A stretch of 64,000 nt of DNA from Fratercula arctica (GCA_947846985.1 CANTUZ010000014.1:7861531-7925530); one strand, 5' to 3'; positions 1 to 23,924 are shown, counted from the stretch's first letter. Numbers and translations: made by a program. Notes: generated from the letters alone by a model not told the origin.

Positions 1-480
1 CGGACACACAGACGCACATGGGGACGCTGACACACAGACACAGGGACACACACAGGACACGGACACACACACACACCCCCTCACACTCACACACGCTCTC
101 ACACACACACTCACACTCTCACACACCCTCACGTTCTCACACTCACACTCTCACACACCCTCACACTCACACACTCACACTCTCACACACCCTCACGCTC
201 TCACACTCACACTCTCACACACACTCACACATCACACACACTCTCACACACACTCACATCACACACACTCACACTCTCACACTCACACTCTCACACACAC
301 ACACTCTCACTCACACTCACACTCACACACCCCCTCACACTCACTCACACACACCCTCACACTCACACTCTCACACACACACTCACACACACACACCCTC
401 ACACTCACACACACACAAACTCACACTCACACACACTCACACTCACACACACACTCACACTCACTCTCACAGCCCAGGGG
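1..480. repeat. CA-rich microsatellite
   Basis: Degenerate (CA)n with frequent CACACTCTCA and CACCCTCA interruptions runs from the left edge to about 480. The open reading frame across it is a Thr/His/Ser repeat artefact. It lies in HIF3A intron 1 or its upstream flank. Confidence 0.9.
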
Positions 481-599
481 ACGCTGTTGGTGTCACGGGG
501 TGTCCCTGTGCCCCCAGCGACAGTGTCCCCCTGTCCCTGTGACGGTGTCCCCGAGCTCACGGTGACGGTGCCGGGGCTGGGGTGCAGGGGGGGGCGCAG

Positions 600-1633
600 G
601 GGGAGTGCAGTGGGGGTGCAGTGCGGGTGTGGGTGATGCAGTGGGGCCACAGCGGGTGCAGCGCGGGTGCAGTGCGGGTGCAGTGTGGGTGCAGTGTGGG
701 TGCAGTGTGGGTGCCCAGGGTGCAGTGCGGGTGCCCGGGGTGCAGTGCAGGTGCAGTGCGGGTGCCTGGGGTGCAGTGCGGGTGCAGTGCGGGTGCAGTG
801 CGGGTGCAGTGTGGGTGCAGCGCCAGTGCAGTGCGGGTGCCCGGGGTGCAGTGCGGGTGCAGTGCAGGTGCAGCGGGTGCAGTGTGGGTGCAGCGCGGGT
901 GCCCAGGGTGTAGTGCGGGTGCCCGGGGTGCAGCGTGGGTGCAGTGGGGGTGCAGTGTGGGTGCAGTGTGGGTGCCCAGGGTGCAGTGCGGGTGCCCGGG
1001 GTGCAGTGCAGGTGCAGTGCGGGTGCAGTGCGGGTGCAGTGCGGGTGCAGTGTGGGTGCCCGGGGTGCAGTGCGGGTGCAGTGCGGGTGCAGCGGGTGCA
1101 GTGTGGGTGCAGTGCGGGTGCCCAGGGTGTAGTGCGGGTGCCCGGGGTGCAGCGTGGGTGCAGTGTGGGTGCAGTGTGGGTGCAGTGTGGGTGCCCAGGG
1201 TGCAGTGCGGGTGCCCGGGGTGCAGTGCAGGTGCAGCGCGGGTGCAGCGCGGGTGCAGTGCGGGTGCAGTGCGGGTGCCTGGGGTGCAGCGGGTGCAGTG
1301 CGGGTGCAGTGCGGGTGCAGCGGGTGCAGTACAGGTGCCGTGGGTGCAGTGTGGGTGCAGCGCGGGTGCAGCGTGGGTGCAGTGCGGGTGCCCAGGGCGT
1401 AGTGCGGGTGCCCGGGGTGCAGTGCAGGTGCAGCGCGGGTGCAGTGGTGGGTGCAGTGCGGGGTGCAGCGGGAGCACTGCGGGTGCCCGGGGTGCAGCGG
1501 GTGCAGTGCGGGTGCAGTGTGGGTGCAGCGGGAGCACTGCGGGTGCCCGGGGTGCAGCGGGTGCAGTGCGGGGTGCAGTGCGGGTGCAGCAGGAGCACTG
1601 CGGGTGCCCGGGGTGCAGTGCGGGTGCCGGCAG
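600..1633. repeat. Intron 1 minisatellite ending at the HIF3A bHLH-exon acceptor
   Basis: About 1 kb of tandem GGGTGCAGTGC units mixed with GGGTGCCCGGGGTGCAG units. The last unit runs directly into the splice acceptor GGGTGCCGGCAG at 1622-1633, so the array and the polypyrimidine-poor acceptor share sequence. Long open frames on both strands here are repeat translations. Confidence 0.9.
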
Positions 1634-10816
<9,183 letters not shown>

Positions 10817-11640
10817 GGGGGGGGCCACATATGGAAGGGGCCCCCCCGAAAACCATGGACCCCCCCCACCTTGATGGGGACCCCAAAACACAGCCCCCCT
10901 CCCCAAAACCCAAGGGGGGAGGTCTGAAACACCCCCCAATACCCAATGGGGAACCCCCAAAAAAGCAGCCCCCCCAATCCACCCCACAAGTGGGGGGGCC
11001 CCCAACCTGGCACTCAGTGGGGCCCTTGTAAACCCATGTCCCCAGTGAGGGGGGGACACCAAAAGCCATGACATCTCCCACAGACCCTGGGGTGCCCTCA
11101 GTGTCCCCCCCCAGCCTGGGGCACCCCCCTCCCCCCATTAATTTCCCCCCCCTTGATGCCCCCTCCTCCACCAACCCCCCATCCTTGGGGGCTTTGACTC
11201 CCAAGCGTGGGGGACACCCCTCCAATCTGTTCCCCACACTCATGGGAGCCCCCCCCACACCCCTCACCCATGGGGCACCCCTTGGGGACGCATCTGTATC
11301 TCCCCCCACCCCCCAGCTGTGAGGACCTCTTGGAGGGCCCCCCTCAATTTGGGACCCCCCAACCCCCCCAAATCCTCCCCCATAGGGAACCCACCGAGCC
11401 CCCGCTTTTGGAGGTCCCTACCACCACCCCCAACCATGAGGCCCCCCCCAGTCTTCTCATGGGGCCTCCCCAGGCCCCCCCTCCTACCTCGACCTGGCCC
11501 CCACGAGGGGGCGTGGGGGGGCCCCATCCTCCCCACTTGGTGCTGGGCTGAAAATGCCCCTTTGGGGGGTCCCCAGAGACCCCCCCCATCAAATCTGGGA
11601 CCACTGGGGCAGCGCCTCTGCCCCCAGGGACCCCCCTTTA
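10817..11640 (+). other. HIF3A 3' UTR or flank, C-rich
   Basis: C-rich, non-repetitive to weakly repetitive sequence after the HIF3A stop. No canonical AATAAA was seen. A weak CATAAA occurs at 12468-12473, so the 3' end of the transcript cannot be placed. Confidence 0.5.
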
Positions 11641-12075
11641 CAGTGCTCCGTCCTGCACAGCCCCGGGGCCTCACAGAGACATCCTTGTGTGAGAGCCTCG
11701 TGCAAGAGCTGCCCTCGTGCAAGAGCTTCATGCGAGAGCCAGCCTCATGTGAGACCTGCCCTTGTGCAAGGGCCTTGTGCAAGAGCCCCGGGTGGAGGCA
11801 GCCTCGTGCAAGGGCCTTGTGTAAGAGCTAACCCTGTACGAGAGCCTCGTGTGAGGACCTTGTGTCTAACACTTGTGCCGCCTTCGTGCAAGAGCCTTGT
11901 TTGAGAGCCATCCTCGAGCAAGAGCCATCCTTGTGCAAGAGCCACCTGCGTACAAGAGCCTTGTGTGAGGACCTTGTGCCTGAGTCTTGTGCAGGAGCCG
12001 CCCTTGTGCAAGAGCCTCGTGCGAAGGCCTCTCACAAGAGCCTTCGGGGTGAGCCGCCCTCGTGTGAGAGCCCCC
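11640..12075. repeat. Minisatellite GTGCAAGAGCCTCGTGC in HIF3A 3' flank
   Basis: Tandem short units (CTCGTGCAAGAGC, CCTTGTGTGAGGAC) over about 430 bp. The cores resemble the HIF3A intron 3 array about 8 kb upstream. Confidence 0.85.
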
Positions 12076-12499
12076 CCTGCCATGTGCCTTTCCCCCCCTC
12101 CCCCCAGCTCAGCTCTCGTCCCTGAGCTGGGGCGGGCAGAGCTTGCACGAGGGGCCTGTCCCTTGCATGACGGCCCTCGCACGAGGGGGGGCCGGACGCC
12201 GCTGCCCAGAGCCGCTGGGACACACACGCACACCCTCTCTGGCGCCCCAGTGAGGCCCCGCTGCCCCCCACAATGTCGCTTTGTGTGGGGGGGTGTCCTG
12301 TACCTCCCCCCCGCAGCGTGCTCCCACACGCTCGTGCGCGGGCCACACGCGAGGGGGGGGCCCGCACAGACACACGCACACGCGCCCTTGTGGGGGGGGC
12401 GGCATGGGGACACGGCTGGTGTCACACACACTCCCCCCCCCCCCCCCCGCCGTGCTGCCCTCCCCCCCATAAACCTGCTCTGAACCCACCCAGGGCTGT

Positions 12500-12835
12500 G
12501 ACTGTGCCTAGGGGCGACGTGGGACGTGGTGGGGACACGGGGGAACATGGAGGGGGGCTGGGGGTGACGGGGACATGGGGAGACACAGGGGGGCGTGGGG
12601 GATGATGCGGACATGGGGGGACGTGGGTGATGATGAGGACGCAAAGGGACACGGGGGAACACGGGGGGGGAGGGGGACAAAGGGACGTGGAGGGGACACG
12701 GGGGGTCCCGGGGACATGGGGGAAGATGGGGGGGATGGGGACACGGGGGGCGATGGAGTCACGGGCGGGACACGGGGGGTGATGGGGACACGGGGGGTGA
12801 TGGGGACACGGGGGGGGACAGGGGAGACCCGGCCT
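12500..12835. repeat. G-rich GGGGACACGGGGG minisatellite upstream of PPP5C
   Basis: Degenerate GGGGACATGGGGG and GGGTGATGGGGACACGG units end just before the PPP5C CpG-rich promoter. Confidence 0.8.
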
Positions 12836-12839
12836 GGTG

Positions 12840-13030
12840 ACGGGACGCGGCCGCTCCGCTTCCCCTTCGCCGCTCTCTGTGCTCCTGCCTGGCTCCGCCC
12901 CGCGCGCGGCGCGCGCCCGTTTGCGACACCGCCCCCTCCCGTCCCGCCGCCTTTGCGACAGTAGCGGCGCCGCTTGGCGGCTCTGTGGGCCGCGCTCCCC
13001 GCGGTTGCCAGGGTGCTTTACGGCCCGGCG
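12840..13030 (+). promoter_or_regulatory. PPP5C: PPP5C CpG-rich promoter and 5' UTR
   Basis: A GC/CpG-dense TATA-less stretch immediately before the ATG. It has a GC box (GGCTCCGCCCC at 12891) and GCGC-rich motifs (CGCGCGCGGCGCGCGCCCG). This fits a housekeeping promoter; the start site itself is inferred. Confidence 0.6.
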
Positions 13031-16000
13031 ATGGCGGAGGGAGAGCGGGCGGAGAGCGGCGGCGGGGCCGGCCCCGGGCGGCCCCCGAGCCCGGCCGATC
13101 TAGAGCGGGCCGAGGCCCTCAAGACCCGCGCGAACGAGTTCTTCAAAGGTACCGTCGGGGGGTTGCCAGACAGGGAGGCGTGGGGGGCAATGAGGGGCTG
13201 CCACATAGGGAGCCACGGGGAGGAATGAGGGGCTGCCGGATAGGGAGCCGTGGGGGGCAATGGGGGCTGCCTGATAGAGAGCCACGGGGGCCATGGGGAG
13301 CTGCCAGATAGGGAGCCACGGGGGACAGTGACAGGTGGCGGCTGCCAGATGGGGAGACATAGGGGGCAATGAGAAGCTGACAGACAGGGAGCCATGGGGG
13401 CTGCCGGGTAGGGAGCCGTGGGGAGCAATGGAGGACTGCTAGATAGGGAGCCATTGGGGGCAGTGGGGAGCTGCAAGATAGGGGGCCATGAGGGCAATGG
13501 GGGGCTGCCAGATCGAGAGCCATAGGGGCTGCCAGGTAGGGAGCCATGGGGGGAAATGGGGGGCTGCCACATGGGGAGCTGTGGGGGGGCAATGGGGGGC
13601 TGCCAGACAGGGAGCTGAGGAGGGCAGTGAGTGGCTGCCAGATAGGAAGCCGTAGGGTGGCAGTGGCCAGATAGAGAGCCATGGGGGCAATGAGGGTTGG
13701 GGGCTGCCAGATAGTTACCTATGGGGGGCTGCTGGACCAGCTGCCATGTCAGAGGCCGTTAAAGGAGCAGGCTGCTGCACAGCAAGCTCTCGGGGGGCAA
13801 TTGAAGCAGAGACCCACTGCCAGATTGGGAGCCATGTGGGAAGCGAGGGTTGGCCCCAGGGGGGTCAGAGCTGCCTGTAGGCGTCGGGGTGCCCCTGTGG
13901 GCAGGGGTCCCGTCCCACTGACACCTGCCGGTGGCCCAGGGAAGGACTATGAGAACGCAGTGAAGTACTACAGCAGCGCCATCGAGCTGAACCCCACCAA
14001 TGCCATCTACTATGGGAACCGGAGCCTGGCCTACCTGCGCACTGAGTGCTATGGCTACGCCCTGGCCGACGCCACGCGTGCCGTCGAGCTCGACAAGAAG
14101 TACGTCAAGGGCTACTACCGCCGCGCTGCCAGCAACATGGCCCTGGGCAAGTTCAAGGCTGCCCTCCGTGACTACGAGACGGTGAGGCTAGGCACCTTTG
14201 GTGTCAGTGTGTCCCCCTGGAGCTTGGGGAGGGGGGGCTCTTGGGGACCCCCCTGGTGTCAGTGTGTCCCCCTGGAGCTCAGGAGAGTTTTGGGGACCCC
14301 CCTGGTGTCAGTGTGTTCCCATGGAGCTTGGGGGGGGTGCTTGGGGACTCCTCTGGTGTCAGTGTGTCCCCCTGGAGCCTGGGGGAGTCTTGGGGACCCC
14401 CTTGGTGTCAGTGTGCCCCCCTGGAGCTCGGGAGAGTCTTGGGGACTCCCTTGGTGTCAATGTGTCCTCCCCTGAGATTGGGGGAGGCTTGGGGACCCCC
14501 TTGTCCCTTCCCTGGTGTCAGTGTGTCCCCCTGGAGAGTGGGGCAAGCTTGGGGATGTCCTGTGGGGACCTTCTTGTCCCCTCCCTAGTGTCAGCACGTG
14601 CTCTTAGAGCTGGGGGAGAGCCCTTGGGGACCCTCTTGTTACCCCCCAGTGTCATGATGTTCTCTAGAGCTGAGGGGACACTTGGGGACACTCTGATGTT
14701 CCCCTGACTAGTGTCAGAATGTCTCCCAGAGCTGCAGGGACCCTTGGGGACCTCCTTGCTCCCCACCCTGAGGGTCAGCACATCCCTCGGAGGTGTAAAG
14801 ACACTCAGGGACCCCTTTGTCCCCCTCTTCCCCCATGTCAGCACGTGCCCCAGAGCTGTGGTGATGCCTGGGGACCCCCTTCCTTCCCCCTTCCCCCATG
14901 TTAGCACATGCCCCAGAGCTGTGGGGACATTTGGGGACCCTTTTGTCCCCCTCCAGCATCAGCCCTGCCCTCACATCCAGGGGTCTCTCTGTCCCTGTCC
15001 CCTCTCAGGGACAGTGGGGGTGCTGAAATCTGCGTGGCCCTGTGGCCCTCGATGGCTGTCCCAATCCCCTGATGTGTGTGTCCCCCCCCAGGTGGTGAAG
15101 GTGAGGCCCAATGACAAGGATGCCAAGCTGAAGTACCAGGAATGTCACAGGATTGTCAAGCAGAAGGCCTTTGAGCGGGCGATCGCCAGCGACGAGCACA
15201 AGCGCTCTGTTGTGGACTCCCTTGACATCGAGAGCATGAGTGAGCCCCCCTGACCCCCCCACTCCTTCTGCCCCCCAAAAATCAAGGCACCCCTTTTTCC
15301 ACAGGCAGGGCAGAAGGATGAGGGGGCCATGAGGGTCCCCAGTAAAGGTTCAGGGTCCCCTTTGGGGTTCCTGTGGGGGGCTTGGTGGTCGCTGTGAGGG
15401 TCTCGGGGAGGCCTTGAGGGTCTTCAGACAAGGGTCAAGGTCCCTTGGGAGGATCCCAAGGGGTCTCATGAGAGTCTTGGGGGTCTCTGGAAGGATTTTT
15501 GGGGTGGGTGTGAGGGCGGTGAGAGTCTTAGGGGGACCACGAGCATTCTCAGCAAAGGCTCAGGGTCCCCATGGGGGTCTTGGGGGTCTGTGAGGGTCCC
15601 TAGCAGAGGCTTGGTGTTCCTGGGAGAGTCTCTGGGAGGATCTCTGACAAAAGCTCAGGGTCACCTGGGTAGGTCTCCGGCACCTTGGGGGCCCAAGGGA
15701 GGCTCTGGGTTCCAACAACAGCCTTGAGGAGCTGTCGGGGCCTCCAGGAGGGTCTTAAGGGACCATGAGGGTCCCCATGAGAGTCCAAACCAGAGATTTA
15801 AGTTACCCAGAAGGGTCCCCGGTAGGGTCTCAAGATCCCCATGAGGGTCTCAGGGCACCCATGACGATCCCCAGCAGAGGGTTGGGATCACCGTGAGGGT
15901 CCCTGTGAGGGTCTTGGGGGTCCCATGAGGGTGCCTAGCAGAGCTCTGGTGTCCCCATTAGGGTCCCCAGCCAAGGCTCAGTGTCCCCAGCAGGCTACCG

Positions 16001-19000
16001 GGGTTCGTCAGGGGCTGTGAGCTTGTGGGGAGGGATGGCAGGGGCATGATGGCCCTTTGGGAACTTGTCCCCGCTGTCCCCGTGTCCTTGGCCACCGGTG
16101 GGGTTCGTTTTGCAGCCATCGAGGATGAGTACAGCGGCCCCAAGCTGGATGGTGGCAAGGTGACGTTGGATTTCATGAAGGAGCTGATGCAATGGTACAA
16201 GGAGCAGAAGAAACTCCATAGAAAATGTGCCTACCAGGTACCCCAGTTCTCCCAAAACTCCCTCTAGTCCCCTGCCGGGCTCTGCCCCATCCTCAAGTGC
16301 CACGTGTTCCCCTCCTTGTTACCTCTGCTGATCCTTTGTCCCGGCAGATCCTGGTGCAGGTGAAGGAGGTGCTGGCCAAGCTCCCCACATTAGTAGAAAC
16401 GACGTTGAAGGAGGTGGGTGCCCCTCGCCAGGTGCTGGTGCTGCTGGGTGTGTGTGCTGGGGGCAAAGTCCCCAAGCGGTGACATTCCACTCTGGCTCAT
16501 CCCAAACGCAGACAGAGAAGGTGACGGTGTGCGGGGACACCCACGGGCAGTACTACGACCTGCTGAACATCTTCGAGCTCAATGGGCTGCCCTCCGAGTC
16601 AAACCCTTACGTATCCCCCAGGAGGGAGCAGGATTGAGCCATCCCCATGCCGGGGTCTCACCGGGATCGTTCCCACCTCCGTGGTGGGGACAGACACGGG
16701 GATGGGTGGCATGAGGGGATGGGTACCTGGGGACCTGTTTTCCTGAACTGGTTGCAGATATTCAACGGGGACTTTGTGGACCGCGGGTCCTTCTCGGTCG
16801 AGGTCATCCTCACGCTCTTTGGCTTCAAGCTCCTCTATCCTGATCACTTCCACCTTCTCCGAGGTAATGCAGCCACCATGGGCGACAAGTCCTCGTCCCC
16901 TCATCCTGGGTTGTGAGGCCATGTCCCCAGTTGTGGGGCCTCGTCGCATGCTCCTGTCCCCTGTCCCCAGCCATAGGACCAGCTCTTGGTGCCACATTAT
17001 CTGTCCTGGGTTGCGGGGCTGGGTCCCCTTTCCCTAGTTGTGGGGCCACGTCCTGTGTTCCCTGTCCCCTGCTGGGTTGAGGGGCCCTGTCCTGGGTCAT
17101 GGTGCCACATCCCCAGTTGTGGGGCCATGTCCCCTATTTCTGGTCCTACGGTTGAGCTGTGGGGCCGTGTCCTTGGGACCTTGTGCCCTGTCCCCCATCC
17201 TGGGTCGTGGGGCCTCGTTCCCTGGCCATCTCACGTCCTCGGGGCCAAGCTGTGGGGCTTTGTCCCCTGATCTGTGTTGCTGGGCCTGGCAATGCCACCG
17301 TGTTCCCACAGGGAACCACGAGACGGACAACATGAACCAGATCTACGGTTTCGAGGGGGAGGTGAAGGCCAAGTACACAGCGCAGATGTTCGCCCTGTTC
17401 AGCGAGGTCTTCGAGTGGCTGCCGCTGGCCCAGTGCATTAATGGCAAAGTGCTGGTGAGGGGACGCAGTGTCCATGGCCCCTGTCCCCAGCCTGGCCCCG
17501 GGATGTCCCTGTGCGGGGGGGGTTTGCCTCTGAGCTCCCTGTTGGGTGAGGGGGTCCCCACCATCACCATCCCCAGGGAGTCAGGGGGATCCCCGTCCCT
17601 GGTGGGGTTTGGGTGGGGGGTCCCTGCCATCCCCAGGGGCTTGGGGTCCCTTCCCTCCTCACCCCTGGGGTTGGTCCTCACCAGGATTAGGATGGGGGGG
17701 GGGGGTCCATGCTGCCCCCATTGTCCCCATACCCATGTGGCTTCTGTCCTAGATCATGCACGGGGGTCTCTTCAGTGAGGATGGCGTCACCCTCGACGAC
17801 ATCCGGAAGATTGAGAGGAATCGGCAGCCCCCAGACTCTGGTGGGAGATGGACCCCGAGGGCCACCCCATGTCCCCCCGCCCCATGGCGTCCCTTCCATC
17901 TCTGAGGGGCCAAGATGTCCCCCTGGGGCGGTTGGGGGACCCTGACCCCGCCTCTGCTTCCCCCACAGGTCCCATGTGTGACCTGCTCTGGTCTGACCCG
18001 CAGCCCCAGGTGAGCTGAACCCCAGAAGTGGGTCCCCATTGTGCCCCCCCGGCCCCGCTCCCTGCCTTGGGGACAGCTGCCGCCATGTCCCTGGGATGCT
18101 GCTGACGCTGGCCTTCCCGCAGAACGGCCGCTCCGTCAGCAAGCGCGGGGTCAGCTGCCAGTTTGGGCCTGACGTCACCAAGAGCTTCTTGGAACGCAAC
18201 CGCCTCGACTACATCATCCGCAGCCACGAGGTGAAGCCCGAGGGCTACGAGGTGGCCCACGATGGCAAATGTGTCACTGTCTTCTCTGCCCCCAACTACT
18301 GGTGAGTGCCACCAGCGGCCGGGGACAAAGGGGTGCCACAGCCACCAGGGAAGAGTGCCCCATTGTGCACACTCTCCGGCTTACGTGCACCGTCGGTGTC
18401 CCCTCAGTCAGGTCCCTGGGTGTCCCCTGAGCCGCACTGTCCCCTCATCTTGGTCCCCGGGTGTCCCCTGAGCTGCATTTTCCCCTCAGCCCAGTCCCTA
18501 GACGTCCCCTGTGCCTTGGTGTCCCAAAGCTCCCCCGTTCCTATCCCTGGGGTGTCACCATGTCTCAGCATCCCTGTGTGGGGTGTTGCTGTCCCCAGGC
18601 ATCTCTTGTGTCCCCAATCCTTGGTGTCCCTGCGCCATACCTCTGTGTCCCCAATCCTTGGTGTCCCTGTGCCATACCTCAGTGTCCCCAAGGGTCCCTG
18701 AGCCTTGGTGTCCCTGTGCGGGGCTGTACCTTGGTGTCCCCAAGGTACACCGGTTGTCCCTGAGCTTTTCTGTCCCTATATGGAGCTGTGCCTCCATGTC
18801 CCCAACTGTCCCTGTCCCTCGGCGTCCCCAGGCCTCAGTGTCCCCACGGGGGGCCATGCTTTGGTGTCCCCAAGTGTCCCTTTCCCCCCGCAGCGACCAG
18901 ATGGGCAATAAGGGCTCCTACATCCACCTGCGAGGCAGCGACCTGCGCCCCGACTTCCACCAGTTCACAGCAGTGGTGAGTCTGGGAGGGGGGCACCCCA

Positions 19001-19622
19001 TTCCCCTCAGCCTGGGGATCCCCCCACCCCTCCTTGGGGACCTCTTGAATGTGGGACCCCCCCTCAAAACCCCTCCCTGTGGACCCCCGAACCTGTGATC
19101 CCTGAAAGCGGCCTCACAGACCCCTGAAATCCTCCCTAGGGACGCACCCAAATCGTGTCCCCCAAACCCTCTTTGGTGACCCCCCCCCCCCCCCCAATCT
19201 TGCACCCTCCAAAATCCACTCTTGACCCTGGGAGCCCCAGACCCTCCCTGTGGACCCCCAGCTTCCCCTGGAGCCCCCCTGAAACCTGCATGGGTTCCCT
19301 GAACCTCCCCCGGGACACCCCCCCCCAAAAAACCTTTTAGGGGGCTTTTGGGTGGGGTCATAGGGGCTATTTTGGGGGCTATTGGGGCATCGTAGGGGCT
19401 ATGTGAGGGGCTGTTGGGGGGTCGTGGGGCAATCTGGGGGGCTGGGGGGGCTATGGGGGGGCTCATAGGGGCAATTTGGGGGGCTGGGATTTCGGGGGGA
19501 GGGGAGCAGATTTGCCCTCCTGGCCCCCCACCCCCCCTGACCCCTCCTCTCTCCCACAGCCTCACCCCAACGTCAAGCCCATGATGTACGCCAACACCCT
19601 GCTACAGCTGGGCATGATGTGA
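13031..19622 (+). CDS. PPP5C: Serine/threonine protein phosphatase 5
   Basis: Thirteen exons join in frame: 13031-13148, 13940-14181, 15092-15239, 16116-16237, 16348-16413, 16512-16610, 16758-16863, 17312-17454, 17753-17840, 17969-18009, 18123-18301, 18894-18975 and 19560-19622 (TGA 19620-19622). The product is 498 residues, against about 499 in mammals. Exons 1-3 encode the TPR domain ([31 protein letters not shown]), which binds the Hsp90 MEEVD tail and autoinhibits the enzyme. The PPP catalytic core shows GDTHGQ (exon 6), GDFVDRG (exon 7), GNHE across the exon 7/8 join and the histidine of HGG (exon 9), which are the two-metal ligands, then SAPNYCD across the exon 11/12 join. The C-terminal helix ends LLQLGMM. 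It dephosphorylates Hsp90 clients, steroid receptors and stress kinases in cytosol and nucleus. No frame breaks were found. It lies about 2.2 kb after the HIF3A stop. Confidence 0.98.
13149..13700. repeat. PPP5C intron 1 minisatellite starting at the donor
   Basis: About 12 copies of a roughly 40 bp unit (GGGGGGCAATGGGGGGCTGC then CAGATAGGGAGCCATG). The first, imperfect unit (GGGGGGTTGCCAGACAGGGA) begins 8 bases into the intron. Confidence 0.9.
14195..14960. repeat. PPP5C intron 2 minisatellite starting at the donor
   Basis: Units of 50-65 bp (TGGTGTCAGTGTGTCCCCCT, GGAGCTTGGGG, CTTGGGGACCCCC) start within 20 bases of the donor at 14182 and decay towards the acceptor. Confidence 0.88.
15340..16010. 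repeat. PPP5C intron 3 degenerate minisatellite
   Basis: GGGTCCCCAGCAGAGGCTCA, GGGTCTTGGGGGTCCCATGA and related 25-50 bp units. No coding exon was seen inside. Confidence 0.75.
16900..17290. repeat. PPP5C intron 7 repeat
   Basis: Short units such as GTCCCCAGTTGTGGGGCC and CCTGGGTCGTGGGGCC, degenerate, fill the intron between 16864 and 17311. Confidence 0.7.
18400..18885. repeat. PPP5C intron 11 repeat
   Basis: Units of 25-35 bp (CCTTGGTGTCCCTGTGCCAT, ACCTCAGTGTCCCCAA) occupy intron 11 up to the acceptor of exon 12 at 18893. Confidence 0.75.
18976..19559. other. PPP5C: PPP5C intron 12, last intron
   Basis: C-rich then G-rich unique-looking intron with no exon recognised. A GGGGCTATTGGGG-like repeat occurs near 19340-19480. 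Confidence 0.6.
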
Positions 19623-19959
19623 CCCCCCCCGGGTGGCCCCCCCCCGGGTGCCCCCCGCACCTCCCAGGGGGTTTTAATATATTGGAAGATTGTATTTATT
19701 CCTCCCCCCTCCCTTCCCAGTTTGGCCAGTTGGGGCCAGAGCTGGGGCAGCACCCCCCGGGGTGGGGGGGGACAGGGGGCAGGGGCTCCCGCTGCTGGCA
19801 TCGCCCCCCCGAGGGGGGCTGCCCCTCCCCCCACAAGCAATAGGTGCATGGAGGGGGGGGTGGGGGGAGGGGGGGGTGCTCAGCGTTTGCCCCTCCCCCT
19901 CCGGGACCTGCCCCTCCCCCCCGCCGGGCGATTTTACCGTCTGTAATTAACAATGTTAA

Positions 19960-19965
19960 AATAAA
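19960..19965 (+). terminator. PPP5C: PPP5C polyadenylation signal AATAAA
   Basis: AATAAA lies 338 bases after the stop in an AT-rich pocket (TTAACAATGTTAAAATAAAG) that stands out from the GC-rich surroundings. Confidence 0.85.
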
Positions 19966-20019
19966 GTAATTATTGTAAGCTGGGCGGGGACCCAGGCGTG
20001 CGGGGGGGGAGCGGGGAGC

Positions 20020-20469
20020 CCCCCCGTTGCCATAGAGACCCACGGCTGTGGGTGGGGGCTGTTTCCGTGGCAACCGGCTGCCCGTTGCCATAGGCTCCCG
20101 GGCCCCGCTGCTGACTGGCGACCGTGACCGCGCCCCTGTTGCCATGGTGACGGGGGGAGCGGCCGGTTGCCTTGGCGATCTCGGCACGCCCCCTACAGCG
20201 AGTGGGGGGCGGGGCTCTGCTTCACGTGACGCCGGAGGGATACGCCCCCTTCCGGGTCTTCCGGCGGCCGCTTTGGCGCATTGCGGCTCAGCGGCAGCCA
20301 ATCGGGGTGGCGCTTTCGGCCCGCCGCGCCTCGCCAGCCAATGAGGCGGCGGCGCGCAGAGAGCGAGGGTGTTCCTTGTGGCCGGGGCGGGGCCTGCGGG
20401 AGGGGCGGGTCCAGCGGAGGGATCCGGGGTACTGCGGCAGCAGGAGCCTCCCGCCGCCACCGGAGCGCC
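20020..20469 (+). promoter_or_regulatory. CALM3: CALM3 promoter and 5' UTR with RFX-type X-box cluster
   Basis: A CpG-rich stretch between the PPP5C poly(A) site and the calmodulin ATG. RFX-like motifs occur at 20026 (GTTGCCATAG), 20061-20074 (GTTTCCGTGGCAAC), 20084, 20138-20151 (GTTGCCATGGTGAC) and 20166; four more are in intron 1. Two CCAAT boxes (20298, 20338), CACGTGAC near 20223 and two CTTCCGG ETS-type motifs near 20249-20265 are also present. Motif identity is read directly; function is inferred. Confidence 0.65.
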
Positions 20470-22670
<2,201 letters not shown>

Positions 22671-23255
22671 GGGGGCACGAGGCCGCCAGGACCCACCTAC
22701 CCCCCCGCCGGCTGCCACTGCCTGTCCCTGCCACCAAGAGGTCCCCGGGCCTCCCCCGCACCACAGACCCACCAGTCGGGGGCACCCATGGGGCTCTGGG
22801 GAAGGGGAACCCCACCAGGAGAGAGGGTCCCCAAATGCCCCCACAGGGGCTTTGGAGGGGGTATGGGGGGGTCTGGGGCAGGTCCAGGGTCCCCCTCCCC
22901 AGGACACAGCAGGGCCTCCCCTTGCCCCAGGAGAGCATTTGGGGGCATTTCAGTGGGATTTGGGGTCTCAGGAGGGTTGGGGAGCCCTGATGTGGCAGAA
23001 TGGGCCCAGGCCCTGGTTTGGGGGCATTTCGGGGGGATTTGGGGCCCTTTTGCGGGGGGAGGGAGTGGCGCACCAAGCTCCGGTTTTGGGGGGTTTTGGG
23101 CCTTGGGGGGGTGGGACCAGGCCTTGTGTTTGGGGCATTGGGGGGGGGGTTCTGGGAGCAGGCCCTGTATTTTTTGGATATTCTAGGGGGGAGGTGGGGT
23201 GCTGGGAGCCCCCTCACCCCCAGCTGGGTGCTGACGTGGGCAGCCAAAGCTGTGA

Positions 23256-23261
23256 AATAAA
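23256..23261 (+). terminator. CALM3: CALM3 polyadenylation signal AATAAA
   Basis: AATAAA lies 586 bases after the stop and is followed by a TGGTTTTGCAGTTCCTGTGG stretch that fits a downstream element. Confidence 0.85.
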
Positions 23262-23399
23262 CCACTGGTTTTGCAGTTCCTGTGGCCTTAATGAGGCGCG
23301 GTAACGAGGGGCACTAATGGGGGCCCTGACACTGCCGGCACCCCCCCGCACAGGGGCTGAGGGTGTGTTTTGGGGGTGCTGGGGCAGCGCGGTGGTGCC

Positions 23400-23900
23400 T
23401 GGTTGTGCAGGTTTGGGGGTGTTTGTTCTTGTTGGGGTGTAGTTTGGTCCAGTTGGGGTGCAGTGGGGGATAGGGGAGTGTTTGGGGTGCAGTTGGGTGT
23501 AGTTGGGGTGCAGTTGGGGTGTATGGGTGTAGCTGGTGTGTAGTTGGGGGCCAGGGGTGTGTTTGGGGTGCAGTTGGGGTGTATGGGTGTAGTTGGGGGA
23601 CAGTGGTGTGGTTGGGGTGCAGTTGGGGTGTATGGGTGTAGTTGGGGTGCCGTTGGGTGTAGTTGGGGTGCAGTTGTGGTATATGGGTATAGCTGTGTTG
23701 ATGGGGGACAGAACTGTACTGGGGGGTACTGCAGTTGGGGTGTTGGGGCCAGGGGTGCAGTTGGGGTGTATGGGTCTAGTTGGGGTGTAGGGGTGTGTTT
23801 GGGGTATATGGGTGTAATTGGGGTGTATGGGTGTAATTGGGGTGTAGTTTGGGCCAGGGGTGTGTTTAGGGTACAGTCAGGTGTAGTTGGGGTGCACTGG
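23400..23900. repeat. GGGGTGTATGGGTGTAGTT minisatellite
   Basis: Units such as GTTGGGGTGCAGTTGGGGTG and TATGGGTGTAGTTGGGGTG in intergenic DNA after CALM3. Confidence 0.9.
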
Positions 23901-23924
23901 CTGTGACCCCCATTATGTTTCGAG